A stretch of DNA of 34,720 nucleotides from Trinickia mobilis (GTDB lineage: Bacteria; Pseudomonadota; Gammaproteobacteria; Burkholderiales; Burkholderiaceae). The notes beneath the pieces are model-generated. The model did not search any database and was not told the origin of the DNA. It saw nothing but the letters and a program-made list of their open reading frames with translations. A program made the translations under genes and the position numbers. The stretch lies in the NCBI RefSeq assembly GCF_017315705.1, contig NZ_JAFLRF010000025.1, positions 51,029-85,748 of the forward strand, read 5' to 3'. Positions 1 to 8,325 of the stretch are shown in pieces; positions within the stretch are counted from its first letter, which is position 1; each line of letters starts with the position of its first letter.

Positions 1-2
1 AC

Positions 3-176
3 ATTCATCTTCACAACGCGGACATCGTGGCCATCATTGCGCTGGCGCTCTTGGGCGCCTTGCTTCTTGCAATCCGCTTTCGGCCGATGACGTGGCGCGG
101 AATCGTCGTCGAGGCCGTGCTCGCGAATGCGGCGGCGATTGCCGCCGTCGTTGCGTTCGAAGCCATCGTCTCCTGA
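3..176 (+). CDS. C-terminal end of an unidentified membrane protein (partial)
   Basis: An open frame enters from the left edge and ends at a TGA at 174-176, giving about 57 visible residues. The visible part has a hydrophobic segment of about 20 residues rich in Ala, Leu and Ile, then a short basic loop (RFRPMTWRG), then a second hydrophobic Ala/Val-rich stretch that runs almost to the C-terminus. This pattern is typical of the last two membrane helices of an inner-membrane protein. No family motif is visible, so no function is proposed. The frame is more hydrophobic and less Arg-rich than the antisense frames over the same bases, which supports it as the true coding strand. Confidence 0.5.
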   Translation: MHLHNADIVAIIALALLGALLLAIRFRPMTWRGIVVEAVLANAAAIAAVVAFEAIVS

Positions 177-252
177 CTACGCTCGTCATGGTCCGCCAGG
201 GCCTCATACACGCTCGGCAAGCCCCGGCCGCCTGCATGCGCCGAACCCCCGT

Positions 253-378
253 TCAGCGATAGTAGTATCCGTGGCCGTAATACCCCCCGTAGTAGTAGCC
301 CGGGTACGGAGCCACCACGCAGCCCCCGAGCGCTGCCGCAAGCAGCACGCCTGCAATCAGTGTCATATGACGTTTCAC
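253..378 (-). CDS. 41-residue Gly/Tyr-rich small lipoprotein
   Basis: A GTG-started frame of 41 codons, preceded by AGGAG six bases upstream, begins MKRHMTLIAGVLLAAALGGC. This is a classic lipoprotein signal: basic n-region, hydrophobic core, and a lipobox (L-G-G-C) with the acylated Cys at residue 20. The mature peptide would be only about 22 residues, consisting of a short VVAPYPG stretch followed by Tyr/Gly clusters (YYYGGYYGHGYYYR). It is predicted to be anchored in the outer or inner membrane; its role is unknown. Short Gly/Tyr-rich lipoproteins are common in Burkholderiaceae, but I cannot name a family. It lies between the membrane-protein fragment and clcA, in opposite orientation to both. 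Confidence 0.6.
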   Translation of the reverse strand: MKRHMTLIAGVLLAAALGGCVVAPYPGYYYGGYYGHGYYYR

Positions 379-711
379 ATCTTTCTCCTGTCGTGTCGGT
401 ATGGGTCCGAGTGCCCCCGAACGATTCCGATTAAATATGAGATGGCACGCCGCATCCGTTGCAAGTTGTAAGTGAAGACTCGCCGTCCATTACACGAAAT
501 GGCCCGTACACCGTGCCGAGTGCGACGCGGCAGGCGCCTCGGGACGGCATCTCCAACGAATGGCGACAGTTTTAACAACCGTGTAATGCGACACAGATCG
601 GCGACGGCAGCGCGAGCCGTGCATCGCACGTGCGACCGATGCATGGCGTCGAGCACAGCGGGGCGTGCATATGCCCAGGTATAATCGACGCTTTGAAATC
701 TCAGGCATGCC
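379..711. other. Intergenic region upstream of clcA
   Basis: These 333 bases separate the small lipoprotein gene (minus strand) from clcA (plus strand). Apart from the lipoprotein ribosome-binding site at the left edge and the clcA -10 element at 680-685, I see no gene, RNA or clear hairpin terminator here. Short frames on both strands are Arg-rich and lack ribosome-binding sites. Confidence 0.5.
680..685 (+). promoter_or_regulatory. -10 element of the clcA promoter
   Basis: A perfect TATAAT lies 26 bases upstream of the clcA ATG, in an otherwise GC-rich region. No good -35 hexamer is seen at 16-18 bases upstream, so an activator or a weak -35 is likely. The predicted leader is only about 20 bases. 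Confidence 0.5.
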
Positions 712-2118
712 ATGGCCCGGGCTATCGTCACCCACTCCTTGTCGATCCGGCACGCCCGGCAAATCTGGCGCCGCTACGGCATCTTCTGGCTCGGCGCGAT
801 CGCGGTCGGTCTCACCGCCGTCCTGTACGCGAAACTCATCGATTGGGGATATGGCGCGTTCCGTTCGATGCAGCATGAGCACACGTGGCTGCCGCTCATC
901 GTGACGCCCGCCGTGGCCGCCCTCGCGGTCTGGCTCACACGCAAATTCTTTCGCGGCGCCGAAGGCAGCGGGATTCCGCAAGTGATTGCCACACTGCACG
1001 GGGGCACGACCACGCTCGGCCCGCGCCTTCTCACGCTCAAGCTCCTGCTCGGCAAGATCGCCGTTTCGTTTCTCGGCATCCTCGGCGGCTTCACGATCGG
1101 CCGCGAAGGTCCGACCGTCCAGATCGGTGCGGCGATGATGTTCAATTTGCGGCGCTTATATCCGCGCTCGAACGCGCAAATCGAGCGGCAGCTCGTGCTG
1201 GCGGGCGCGGCGGCGGGCTTGTCGGCGGCGTTCAACACGCCGCTCGCGGGGATCGTCTTTGCGATCGAGGAATTGACGCGCAGTTTCGAGGCGCGCGCGA
1301 GCGGCGTGTTGATCACCGCGATCATCATCGCCGGCGTGATCGCACTTGGCCTGAACGGCAACTACACCTATTTCGGCATGATCCAGGTCGGCGCCCACTT
1401 TCCGGATCTGCTCGCCGTGGCCGTGCTGCTGACCGGGATCGTGACCGGCCTCGCGGGCGGCTTCTTTTCCTGGCTGCTGCTCAATACGTCGCGCTGGATT
1501 CCGCCGCAGCTCGCGCATCTGCAGCGTGAAAAGCCGGTGCAATTCGCAGCGCTGTGCGGGTTCATCATCGCGGTCGTCGGCCTGGTGTCGGGCGGCAACA
1601 CGTTCGGCAGCGGCTACGCGGAAGCGCGCGGCCTCCTCGACGGGCATGAGCAACTGTCGGTGTTCTATCCGTTCCTGAAGATGATCTCGATGGTCGGCTC
1701 GTATTTGCCGGGCATTCCGGGTGGCATCTTTGCACCGTCGCTGTCGATCGGCGCGGGCTTCGGCAACCTGCTGCACCTCGTGTTCGGCAGCATGCAGTTG
1801 CAAATGCTGATCGCGCTCGCGATGGTCGGCTATCTGGCGGCCGTCACGCAATCGCCGATTACGTCGTTCGTGATCGTGGTGGAGATGATCGACGGGCATG
1901 CGCTCGTGATCTCGCTGATGGCGACTGCGCTGATTTCGAGCCGCGTCTCGCGGTTCTTCGCACCGCCGCTCTACGAGACGCTCGCGCACCGCTATATGAA
2001 GCCGCTCGCGCCGGCGGCGGAAACAGCAGGACCGGGGGGCGTCCCCGAGCCGGAAGATCCGGCCGAGGACGAAGTTGCGGCCGAAAGCGCGCCGCAGGAA
2101 GAGATGCCGCGTCAGTAA
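712..2118 (+). CDS. clcA: ClC-family chloride channel / H+-Cl- antiporter
   Basis: A 468-residue polytopic inner-membrane protein that moves chloride, in most bacterial members in exchange for protons. All signature segments of the ClC family are in order: GSGIPQ at residues 85-90, GREGP at 120-124 (Glu122 is the gating glutamate), AAFNTPLAG followed by two glutamates at 176-177 (position of the internal proton glutamate of the E. coli protein), GIPGGIFAP at 324-332, and a PLY tyrosine at 411 matching the chloride-coordinating tyrosine. The C-terminal ~45 residues are Pro/Glu-rich, soluble and probably disordered; there are no CBS domains. The start at 712 follows the -10 element at 680-685, although its ribosome-binding site is weak. 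The 3' end overlaps the convergent small gene by 7 bases. Confidence 0.93.
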   Translation: MARAIVTHSLSIRHARQIWRRYGIFWLGAIAVGLTAVLYAKLIDWGYGAFRSMQHEHTWLPLIVTPAVAALAVWLTRKFFRGAEGSGIPQVIATLHGGTTTLGPRLLTLKLLLGKIAVSFLGILGGFTIGREGPTVQIGAAMMFNLRRLYPRSNAQIERQLVLAGAAAGLSAAFNTPLAGIVFAIEELTRSFEARASGVLITAIIIAGVIALGLNGNYTYFGMIQVGAHFPDLLAVAVLLTGIVTGLAGGFFSWLLLNTSRWIPPQLAHLQREKPVQFAALCGFIIAVVGLVSGGNTFGSGYAEARGLLDGHEQLSVFYPFLKMISMVGSYLPGIPGGIFAPSLSIGAGFGNLLHLVFGSMQLQMLIALAMVGYLAAVTQSPITSFVIVVEMIDGHALVISLMATALISSRVSRFFAPPLYETLAHRYMKPLAPAAETAGPGGVPEPEDPAEDEVAAESAPQEEMPRQ

Positions 2119-2246
2119 ATCACGACCGGCGCCGGCGCGTTCGGCGCGACCACCGCGATTTCCTCGGCGGATGCCGAAGCGGCGGCCATGGCACCGGCGG
2201 CCACGATGGCCAACTGAGCGATCAGCAAACGAACGGGTGTTTTCAT
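2112..2246 (-). CDS. 44-residue secreted small protein, convergent with clcA
   Basis: An ATG-started frame with AGAGG upstream encodes 44 residues. The N-terminus MKTPVRLLIAQLAIVAAGAM is followed by AAASASA and then EE, a textbook Sec signal peptide with cleavage predicted after residue 27. The mature peptide would be about 17 residues, Ala/Pro/Val-rich (EEIAVVAPNAPAPVVIY). Function is unknown. The gene converges on clcA and its last codons overlap the clcA stop region by 7 bases. The clear signal peptide and ribosome-binding site favour a real gene over chance. Confidence 0.5.
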   Translation of the reverse strand: MKTPVRLLIAQLAIVAAGAMAAASASAEEIAVVAPNAPAPVVIY

Positions 2247-2360
2247 ATCGACCTCTTGATTAGGGTGACGCCATCTTGGCGCTATCCCATTAATGAGCGA
2301 GGTCACGGTTTCGCCGACACGCGCCGTATGACGGCGCACTTGAAAGTGCAACGGGATATT

Positions 2361-2399
2361 TTCTCTGACGCGCGGCGGCGTAGCGCCGCGCAGAGGGAA
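2361..2399. repeat. Strong inverted repeat downstream of minE
   Basis: An 8-bp perfect inverted repeat, GCGCGGCG (2370-2377) and CGCCGCGC (2384-2391) with a 6-base loop, is flanked by a weaker outer pairing (CTCT / AGAG). It lies about 70 bases beyond the minE stop and may end or protect the min transcript. It has no T-run on either strand, so it is not a canonical intrinsic terminator. Confidence 0.4.
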
Positions 2400-2457
2400 A
2401 CAACACGGGGGACGATGCGGAGCAAGAAACGGCAGCCGGAAACCGACTGCGACAGCC

Positions 2458-2712
2458 TTAAGCCTGCGGAATCTCGATCTTCACTTCGAGCACTTCGAGG
2501 TCGTCCTGCCGCTCGAGGCTCACTCGGATGTCGTCATCCGAGATCTTCACGTACTTGGAAATGACGGCCACCAGCTCGCGCTGCAACGCCGGCAGATAAT
2601 CGGCGGGCGGATGGCCGCCCGCGCGCTCGTGCGCGATGATCAACTGCAAGCGTTCCTTCGCAACCGCCGCGGATTTTTTCTTCTCGCCCAGCAAAAACGA
2701 AAGAATCGACAT
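2458..2712 (-). CDS. minE: Cell division topological specificity factor MinE
   Basis: An 84-residue protein, the normal MinE length. MinE stimulates the MinD ATPase at the membrane and drives pole-to-pole oscillation of MinCD, so that the inhibitor is lowest at mid-cell. The N-terminus [10 protein letters not shown] is the amphipathic membrane-targeting segment; residues ~15-31 ([15 protein letters not shown]) form the anti-MinCD region that contacts MinD; the C-terminal half is the dimerisation domain and ends in [11 protein letters not shown]. It begins 14 bases after the minD stop with a GGGAGG ribosome-binding site, so it is the last gene of the minCDE operon. Confidence 0.97.
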   Translation of the reverse strand: MSILSFLLGEKKKSAAVAKERLQLIIAHERAGGHPPADYLPALQRELVAVISKYVKISDDDIRVSLERQDDLEVLEVKIEIPQA

Positions 2713-2726
2713 GACGTGCGCCTCCC

Positions 2727-3542
2727 TTACTTGGTGCCGAAGAGGCGCTGCAACAGGCCTGGCTTCTGATAATCGGTGAAGCGCAGTTCCTTCTTTTCGC
2801 CGAGAAAGCGCGCGACGACATCTTTGTAGGCTTCGGCGACGTCGGTGCCGTCGAGGTGCACCGCGGGCAGACCCTGGTTCGACGCGTGCAGCACGGCTTC
2901 CGATTCCGGCACGACGCCGATCAAGTCGATACGCAGGATTTCCTGAATGTCCTGAAGCGACAGCATCTCGCCTTCGCTCACGCGCTTCGGGCTGTAGCGG
3001 GTGATGAGCAGGTGCTCCTTGATCGGATCCTTGCCTTCGATCGCACGCTTCGTCTTCGACGACAGAATGCCGAGGATACGGTCCGAATCGCGCACGGACG
3101 ACACTTCCGGATTCGTCACGATCAGCGCTTCGTCGGCGAAATGCATCGCCAGGAGCGCGCCCGACTCGATGCCGGCCGGCGAATCGCAGATGATGTATTC
3201 GAAGTCCATCTTGATCAGGTCGTTGATGACCTTCTCGACGCCTTCCATCGTCAGCGCGTCTTTATCGCGCGTCTGCGAGGCCGGCAGGATGAAGAGGTTC
3301 TCGCACTTCTTGTCCTTGATCAGCGTCTGGTTCAGGTTCGCTTCGCCCTGGATCACGTTGATCAGGTCGTACACCACGCGGCGCTCGCAGCCCATGATGA
3401 GATCAAGATTGCGCAGGCCGACGTCGAAGTCGATCACGGCCGTCTTGCTGCCGCGCAACGCGAGGCCCGATGCAAAACTCGCGCTCGTGGTCGTCTTGCC
3501 CACACCGCCCTTGCCCGAAGTCACCACAATGATTTTTGCCAT
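2727..3542 (-). CDS. minD: Septum site-determining ATPase MinD
   Basis: A 271-residue ParA/MinD-type P-loop ATPase that binds the membrane when ATP-loaded and recruits MinC. The deviant Walker [10 protein letters not shown], lies at residues 10-18 with the signature Lys11 and the P-loop Lys16. Switch I aspartates are Asp38 and Asp40 in [12 protein letters not shown], and ICDSPAGIE forms the switch II/Walker B region. The C-terminus [13 protein letters not shown] is the amphipathic membrane-targeting helix. The start is fixed by AAGGATAA just upstream of the ATG. It lies between minC (76-base gap) and minE (14-base gap). Confidence 0.98.
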   Translation of the reverse strand: MAKIIVVTSGKGGVGKTTTSASFASGLALRGSKTAVIDFDVGLRNLDLIMGCERRVVYDLINVIQGEANLNQTLIKDKKCENLFILPASQTRDKDALTMEGVEKVINDLIKMDFEYIICDSPAGIESGALLAMHFADEALIVTNPEVSSVRDSDRILGILSSKTKRAIEGKDPIKEHLLITRYSPKRVSEGEMLSLQDIQEILRIDLIGVVPESEAVLHASNQGLPAVHLDGTDVAEAYKDVVARFLGEKKELRFTDYQKPGLLQRLFGTK

Positions 3543-3618
3543 TTATCCTTACCCTGCGTTCGTCAATCATGTTCGATACAGCCCTGCGCAAGCGGCGCGC
3601 AACGGATGCGCGCGCGAC

Positions 3619-4422
3619 TTACGTGAGCCGCAACGGTTCAATCATCAATTTCTCTTGTTCGAGCCGGATCTGCACCGCCTTGCCGAGCACGTCGGCCGGC
3701 AGCGGGTTCTCAGTCGTCCGATAGATGCCTGCGATCGAAATCAGTTCCGGCTCTAGACACGTGCAGAAAATGCGCGCGTCGTGATTGCCGTGCACGCCGG
3801 CGAGCGCTCGCCCGCGCAGCGGCGCGTAAATATGGATGTTGCCTTCCGCGATCACTTCCGCGCCGTAGCTCACGAGGCCGAGCACCACGAGGTCGCCCTT
3901 CGCATAGATCTGCTGGCCCGAGCGCAACGGCTTGTCGATCACGAGCGTCTGGCTCGGCGCGACGGGGCGTGCGGCGGATTCGGACTGAGGTGCGGCGGCG
4001 GGCGGGATGGTTTCGGCCGGTTGCTCCGATTGCTGCACTTGCGGCACGGCCGCCGGTGCGGCGGATGCAGTGTCTTCGCCCGCGCCCTTCGATGTGCCTG
4101 CGCGGCGGTCGCGCGCTTCGAGAAACGGCAGGCCCGCATCGGCGGCCCACGCGTGCTGCGCGGCGTCGGCGACGATGCCGACCGGACGCATGCGCACGCT
4201 ATCGAGCAGCTTGGCGATATCGGCGAGCGGCACGCGCTCGTTTTCCGCGAGGCGGCGCAAATCGATCGCGACGACGTCGCCCGCGAAGAATTCGGGAGTC
4301 GCCTCGAAGCGCCGCGTGAGTTCGTTGGCGAGCGCGTCGAGGTCGGTCGTCTTGACGACGAAGATAAGCGTGTCGACGGAGCCGCTACGAAGTTCGAAGA
4401 ATGGCGATTTTTTCAGCGACAT
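3619..4422 (-). CDS. minC: Septum site-determining protein MinC, inhibitor of FtsZ assembly
   Basis: A 267-residue MinC. The N-terminal domain (~residues 1-105, beginning [14 protein letters not shown]) antagonises FtsZ polymers. A long Ala/Pro/Gln-rich linker (~110-160) joins it to the C-terminal beta-helix domain (~165-267), with the typical [17 protein letters not shown] and IAGIYRT segments that dimerise and bind MinD. I chose the ATG at 4422, which has GGAAC upstream and gives the usual MinC N-terminus; an in-frame TTG at 4434 would add four residues. It is the first gene of the operon. A candidate -10, TAAAAT on the minus strand, lies at 4447-4452, next to a GCAAAA/TTTTGC inverted repeat at 4431-4444. 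Confidence 0.95.
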   Translation of the reverse strand: MSLKKSPFFELRSGSVDTLIFVVKTTDLDALANELTRRFEATPEFFAGDVVAIDLRRLAENERVPLADIAKLLDSVRMRPVGIVADAAQHAWAADAGLPFLEARDRRAGTSKGAGEDTASAAPAAVPQVQQSEQPAETIPPAAAPQSESAARPVAPSQTLVIDKPLRSGQQIYAKGDLVVLGLVSYGAEVIAEGNIHIYAPLRGRALAGVHGNHDARIFCTCLEPELISIAGIYRTTENPLPADVLGKAVQIRLEQEKLMIEPLRLT

Positions 4423-4596
4423 GGCGTTCCGCAAAAAATTTTGCGTATTTTACAGGCGTCCATGCGGGCAGAAAGAATTTTTGGATTCGCCATGCCATTC
4501 TGCGCGAGGAACATCGCGAAGCCTATGCGGCACAGGCATTGAAACGCGGCCGCGTCGGCGGCAAGCACGAGCCGCACCAGCGGAAGAAATCGTAAA

Positions 4597-5130
4597 TCAG
4601 CCTTGCAGTGCAGCGTTTTCGTGCCTCACGCGGCGCACGAGCAACGTTTGCCATTCATGCGGCGCGCGAGTGCTGGGCGCATGTTCGCCGGCCGGCCCGA
4701 AGCCGAGCCGCTGATAAAAGCGCATCGCGTTGCGGTTGGCGTCCGCGACCCACGCGTAGACCTCGGGCGCGCCTTGCTTCGCGAGCCACTCGCTCGCCGT
4801 GTTGACGAGCAGCTCGCCTCCGCGCAAATGCCGTACCGCCGGCGCCACCCACAATTCGCAGACGAATGCGTGATGCGCCGGCGTTTGCTCGAAAAACGCG
4901 CAGATCAGGCCGGCAGGGTGCCCTTCGGTGTAAAGGATGAAGGTCGTGGAAATATCGGAAACGGCATGGCTCGCGGCAGTCTCGTCGAACGTCGCTGCGT
5001 CGGCGGACAAGGCTTCTTCCAGCGTCTCGCCGAACGCGTACGGCGCTTCGCGCAGGGATGCGGTGCGCAGCTCGCGGTAGGTTTCGCCCTGATCAGCGGC
5101 AATACGGCGGACAGTCAGCGATGAACTCAT
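4597..5130 (-). CDS. GNAT-family N-acetyltransferase
   Basis: A 177-residue protein of the GNAT fold, which transfers an acetyl group from acetyl-CoA to an amine. The N-terminus MSSSLTVRRIAADQGETYRE is the usual first strand and helix. The acetyl-CoA-binding region is around VRHLRGGELLVNTASEWLAKQG (residues ~115-136), followed by the NRNAMRFYQRLGF motif typical of the fourth strand and last helix. The substrate cannot be told from the sequence. An upstream in-frame extension exists, but the ATG at 5130 gives a standard GNAT N-terminus. Neighbours minC and map are on the same strand with gaps of ~170 bases, so it is probably a separate transcript. Confidence 0.85.
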   Translation of the reverse strand: MSSSLTVRRIAADQGETYRELRTASLREAPYAFGETLEEALSADAATFDETAASHAVSDISTTFILYTEGHPAGLICAFFEQTPAHHAFVCELWVAPAVRHLRGGELLVNTASEWLAKQGAPEVYAWVADANRNAMRFYQRLGFGPAGEHAPSTRAPHEWQTLLVRRVRHENAALQG

Positions 5131-5300
5131 GCGGCTTGGTTTGAGTGGGGACAGGCTAACGCGTAGCTTCAACCGAACCGGCGTGCGAGTCAAATCGTTA
5201 TTTCGATGACGGGCCTTACCGCTCGCGCAGGCGCAACGAAATGGCACGCCAAAAATGCCGCGTCAATGCGGCGGTTCATAGGTGCCGGATCACCGGCCGG

Positions 5301-6086
5301 TCACGGCGCTTCATAAGCACCCGTGCCATCGGGCCAGGGCGTCAGGAGTTCGAAGCCGTCGCCGGTGACGGCGACCATGTGCTCCCACTGCGCGGACAGC
5401 GAACGGTCCTTGGTGACGACGGTCCAGCCGTCGCGCAGCACGGCGGTACCCGCCCGCCCCGCGTTGACCATCGGCTCGATCGTAAATACCATGCCGGGCT
5501 TGAGCTTCAGGCCCTGCCCCGGCTGCCCGTAGTGCAGCACTTGCGGATCCTCGTGATAGACCTTGCCGATACCGTGTCCGCAATAGTCGCGCACGATCGA
5601 ATAGCCCTCGCGCTGCGCGACGCGCTGGATCGCGTGACCGACGTCGCCGAGCGTCGCGCCCGGCCGAACTTGCCGGATGCCCGCGACCATCGCTTCGTAC
5701 GTCGTATCGACGAGATGCCGCGCGACCGGGCTCGGCTCGCCGACGCAATACATGCGGCTCGTATCGCCGAAGTAGCCGTCCTTGATCACGGCCACATCGA
5801 GGTTGACGATGTCGCCGTCGCGCAGGACTTCGTTGCGATTCGGAATGCCGTGGCACACGACATGATTCACCGACGCGCAAACCGTCTTCGGAAAGCCCAG
5901 GTAGCCGACGTTTGCCGGAATCGCCTTCAACGTGTCGACGATGTAGTCGTTGCAGATCGCGTCGAGCTGCTCGGTGGTGACGCCGGCGCGCATGTGTTCG
6001 CCGATCATCGCGAGCACGTCGGCAGCGAGACGGCCGGAAATGCGCAGCTTCTCGATGTCGGCGGGGGTCTTGTAGGTGAGGGTCAT
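5301..6086 (-). CDS. map: Type I methionine aminopeptidase
   Basis: A 261-residue enzyme that removes the initiator Met from new proteins. The five metal ligands of the pita-bread fold fall at the same numbers as in E. coli: Asp97 (NLDVAV), Asp108 (FGDTSR), His171 (CGHGIG), Glu204 (FTIEPM) and Glu235 (WEHMVAV). His79 in CHGIPN is the conserved substrate-pocket histidine. There is no N-terminal zinc-finger extension, so it is type Ia. The ATG at 6086 gives MTLTYKTPADIEKLR, the normal N-terminus. It lies 92 bases downstream of the EmrB-type exporter on the same strand. Here it is not next to rpsB, unlike in many bacteria. Confidence 0.97.
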   Translation of the reverse strand: MTLTYKTPADIEKLRISGRLAADVLAMIGEHMRAGVTTEQLDAICNDYIVDTLKAIPANVGYLGFPKTVCASVNHVVCHGIPNRNEVLRDGDIVNLDVAVIKDGYFGDTSRMYCVGEPSPVARHLVDTTYEAMVAGIRQVRPGATLGDVGHAIQRVAQREGYSIVRDYCGHGIGKVYHEDPQVLHYGQPGQGLKLKPGMVFTIEPMVNAGRAGTAVLRDGWTVVTKDRSLSAQWEHMVAVTGDGFELLTPWPDGTGAYEAP

Positions 6087-6178
6087 CGATGTCGTATTCC
6101 GTCGTGCAGGCGGCATGCCCGGTCCGCGAACCGGCGCGAGCATCCGGCATTGTACAGACGCGGCCATCGGCGCCGCTT

Positions 6179-7720
6179 TCAGTCGGCGGCCGCGTGCGCG
6201 AGGCTGTTGTCCGACGACTTGGCGGCCGGCCGGATCAACAGCACGAGCGGAATCACAAAAAGCGTCGCAACGAACATCAGCTTGAAATCGTTGAGATAGC
6301 CGATCATCTGCGCCTGCTGCGTGATGTTCAGGTTCATGAGCGCAAGCGCGCTCGCGCGCGACCCGTCGGCAATCATGGGCTGCACGGCCGGGTTGAACGC
6401 GTTGATGTTGGCGGCAAGATCCGCGTGAGCGACCTGCGTGCCGCGCGTCATCAAAGTCTGCACGATCGAAATGCCGATGCTGCTGCCGATGTTGCGCATC
6501 AGGCTGTACGTCGCGGTGCCGTCGGCGCGCAGCTCGGGTGTCAGCGTCGAGAACGCCAGCGCGGAAAGCGGCACGAACACGAGCCCGAGGCCGAAACCCT
6601 GGATCGTGCCCGGCCACACGATATCGGACGCCGACAGCACGATCGTGTACTGCATCATCTGCCACAGTGCGAATGCGGAGATCAGAAAGCCCGCGAGCAG
6701 CAGCAGGCGCGCATCGATGCGCCGCAGAAGCCGGCCCGCCAGCATCATCGACACCATCGTGCCGACGCCGCTCGGCGCGGTGACGAGCCCCGTCGTCGCG
6801 ACCGGATAGCCCATCAGGTTCTGCAGCATCGGCGGCAAGAGCGCGCGCGTCGCGTACATCACCGCGCCGATCACGAAGATGAAGAACGTGCCCGTCGCAA
6901 AGTTGCGGTCCTTGAGCAATTGATAGCGAAAGAACGTGTTCGGGCCGGAGGTCGCGGTGTGCACGATGAAGAACGCGAAGCTGATCCCGGCGAGCAGCGC
7001 CTCCGTGACGATTTCGAGCGAGCCGAACCAGTCGAGCTGTTCGCCGCGATCGAGCAGCGCCTGCAGCGCGCCGATCGCGAGGCCCAGCGTCGCGAAGCCG
7101 AACAGGTCGAACTTGGCGTCGGGCCGCGGCGCGCGCTGCGGCAGGAACGTGAGCACGCCGAAGAGCGCGAACGCGCCGATCGGCACGTTGATGAAGAACA
7201 CCCAGCGCCAGTTATAGCTGTCGGTAAGCCAGCCGCCGAGCGTCGGCCCGAGGATCGGTCCGACCATCACGCCCATGCCCCAAACGGCCATCGCTTGCCC
7301 TTGCCGCTCGCGCGGATTGATGTCGAGCAGAATCGATTGCGACAGCGGCACGAGCGACGCGCCGAACACGCCCTGCAAGAGGCGCGACGCGACGATCTGC
7401 GTGAGCGTCTCCGACAGCCCGCACAGCGCCGACACGAGCGTGAACCCGGCAATCGACATCGCAAGCAGGCGCTTCACGCCGAAGCGGTCGGAGAGCCAGC
7501 CGGTGAGCGGGGTCGCGATCGCCGCGGCGACGATATAGGACGTCAGCACCCAGGTGATCTCGTCCTGCGACGCCGACAGCGTGCCCTGCATATGCGGCAG
7601 CGCAACGTTCGCGATAGTGCTGTCGAGTGTCTGGAGCAGCGTCGCGAGCATGATCGAGAGCGTGATCATGCCGCGGTTGAGCGGCGCGGCGGCGCCTTCG
7701 CGCGCCAAATTTGCGGACAT
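6179..7720 (-). CDS. EmrB/QacA-type (DHA2) multidrug efflux transporter
   Basis: A 513-residue major facilitator protein with about 14 predicted membrane helices, the size of the DHA2 drug:H+ antiporters. Visible motifs are LDSTIANVALP in helix 1 (residues 32-42, with the conserved Asp33), motif A GWLSDRFGVKRL (74-85) and motif C GVMVGPILGPTLGG (150-163), which marks antiporters. No adjacent EmrA-type periplasmic adaptor is encoded, so it may act alone or with an adaptor elsewhere. It is divergent from the marR-like gene, with the palindrome at 7741-7760 overlapping its predicted promoter, which implies repression by that MarR protein. No purine-rich ribosome-binding site is evident before the ATG. 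Substrates are unknown. Confidence 0.9.
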   Translation of the reverse strand: MSANLAREGAAAPLNRGMITLSIMLATLLQTLDSTIANVALPHMQGTLSASQDEITWVLTSYIVAAAIATPLTGWLSDRFGVKRLLAMSIAGFTLVSALCGLSETLTQIVASRLLQGVFGASLVPLSQSILLDINPRERQGQAMAVWGMGVMVGPILGPTLGGWLTDSYNWRWVFFINVPIGAFALFGVLTFLPQRAPRPDAKFDLFGFATLGLAIGALQALLDRGEQLDWFGSLEIVTEALLAGISFAFFIVHTATSGPNTFFRYQLLKDRNFATGTFFIFVIGAVMYATRALLPPMLQNLMGYPVATTGLVTAPSGVGTMVSMMLAGRLLRRIDARLLLLAGFLISAFALWQMMQYTIVLSASDIVWPGTIQGFGLGLVFVPLSALAFSTLTPELRADGTATYSLMRNIGSSIGISIVQTLMTRGTQVAHADLAANINAFNPAVQPMIADGSRASALALMNLNITQQAQMIGYLNDFKLMFVATLFVIPLVLLIRPAAKSSDNSLAHAAAD

Positions 7721-7740
7721 TGTCGAGGAGAGGGTCGTTA

Positions 7741-7760
7741 ATAATAAGCATGCTTATTAT
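7741..7760. promoter_or_regulatory. Perfect 20-bp palindrome, predicted MarR operator
   Basis: ATAATAAGCATGCTTATTAT is a perfect palindrome, strongly AT-rich in a GC-rich region, between the divergent exporter and marR genes. A minus-strand -10 (TATAAT at 7756-7761) overlaps its right end, with TTGCCG 16 bases upstream as a partial -35. A bound MarR dimer would therefore block the exporter promoter. Confidence 0.75.
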
Positions 7761-7857
7761 ATAGCCGGGCGCCCACTCGGCAATCGGGGCTTTCCCAGCG
7801 TTATCGTCGAGCGCCGCGCCTCCGGCAGCACACCACGGCGCCCCCCCCTGCGTTCCG

Positions 7858-7863
7858 TATAAT
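7858..7863 (+). promoter_or_regulatory. -10 element immediately upstream of marR
   Basis: A perfect TATAAT ends six bases before the marR ATG, so transcription would start at or next to the start codon. No good -35 is visible at 16-18 bases upstream. If this promoter is used, the marR mRNA would be leaderless. Confidence 0.4.
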
Positions 7864-7869
7864 CGCCCG

Positions 7870-8313
7870 ATGACCACCGATCTCGACAAACGCTTCGGCT
7901 TCTTGATCTCCGACGTCGGCCGCCTTTGCGGCAAGCGGTTCGACGATCTCGCGAAGTCGTCCGTGGAACTCACGCGCGCGCAATGCCGCGCGCTCGCCTA
8001 TCTCTCGCACTTTGGCAATGTGAATCAGGCGCGCCTCGCCGATCTGCTCGAAGTCGCGCCGATCTCGGCAGGGCGGCTCCTCGACCGGATGGAGGAAGGC
8101 GGCTGGGTCGAGCGTCCCGCCAATCCGAACGACCGCCGCGAGCGGCAGGTGCGGCTCACCGAGAAAGCAGAGAATGCGATGGGAACCGCGCGCCGCGTCG
8201 GCGACGAAGTCGCGGCCGAGGCGCTCGCGGGATTCAGCGCGGAGGAAGTCGAACAGTTGATTGCGATGCTGCGCCGCGTGCGCGCGAACCTGAGTTCGCT
8301 CGTCGACCTTTAA
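7870..8313 (+). CDS. MarR-family transcriptional regulator
   Basis: A 147-residue winged-helix regulator of the MarR family, normally a ligand-released dimeric repressor. The DNA-binding part spans about residues 52-100: RLADLLEVAPISAGRLLDRM contains the helix-turn-helix, and the wing has the family signature NDRRERQVRLT (87-97). Flanking N- and C-terminal helices would form the dimer interface. It is divergent from the EmrB-type exporter with a palindromic operator between them, the classical arrangement for local repression of an efflux pump. The ArsR-like gene follows after 12 bases. No ribosome-binding site precedes the ATG, and TATAAT ends only six bases upstream. Confidence 0.92.
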   Translation: MTTDLDKRFGFLISDVGRLCGKRFDDLAKSSVELTRAQCRALAYLSHFGNVNQARLADLLEVAPISAGRLLDRMEEGGWVERPANPNDRRERQVRLTEKAENAMGTARRVGDEVAAEALAGFSAEEVEQLIAMLRRVRANLSSLVDL

Positions 8314-8325
8314 TGGAGCGCGGGA

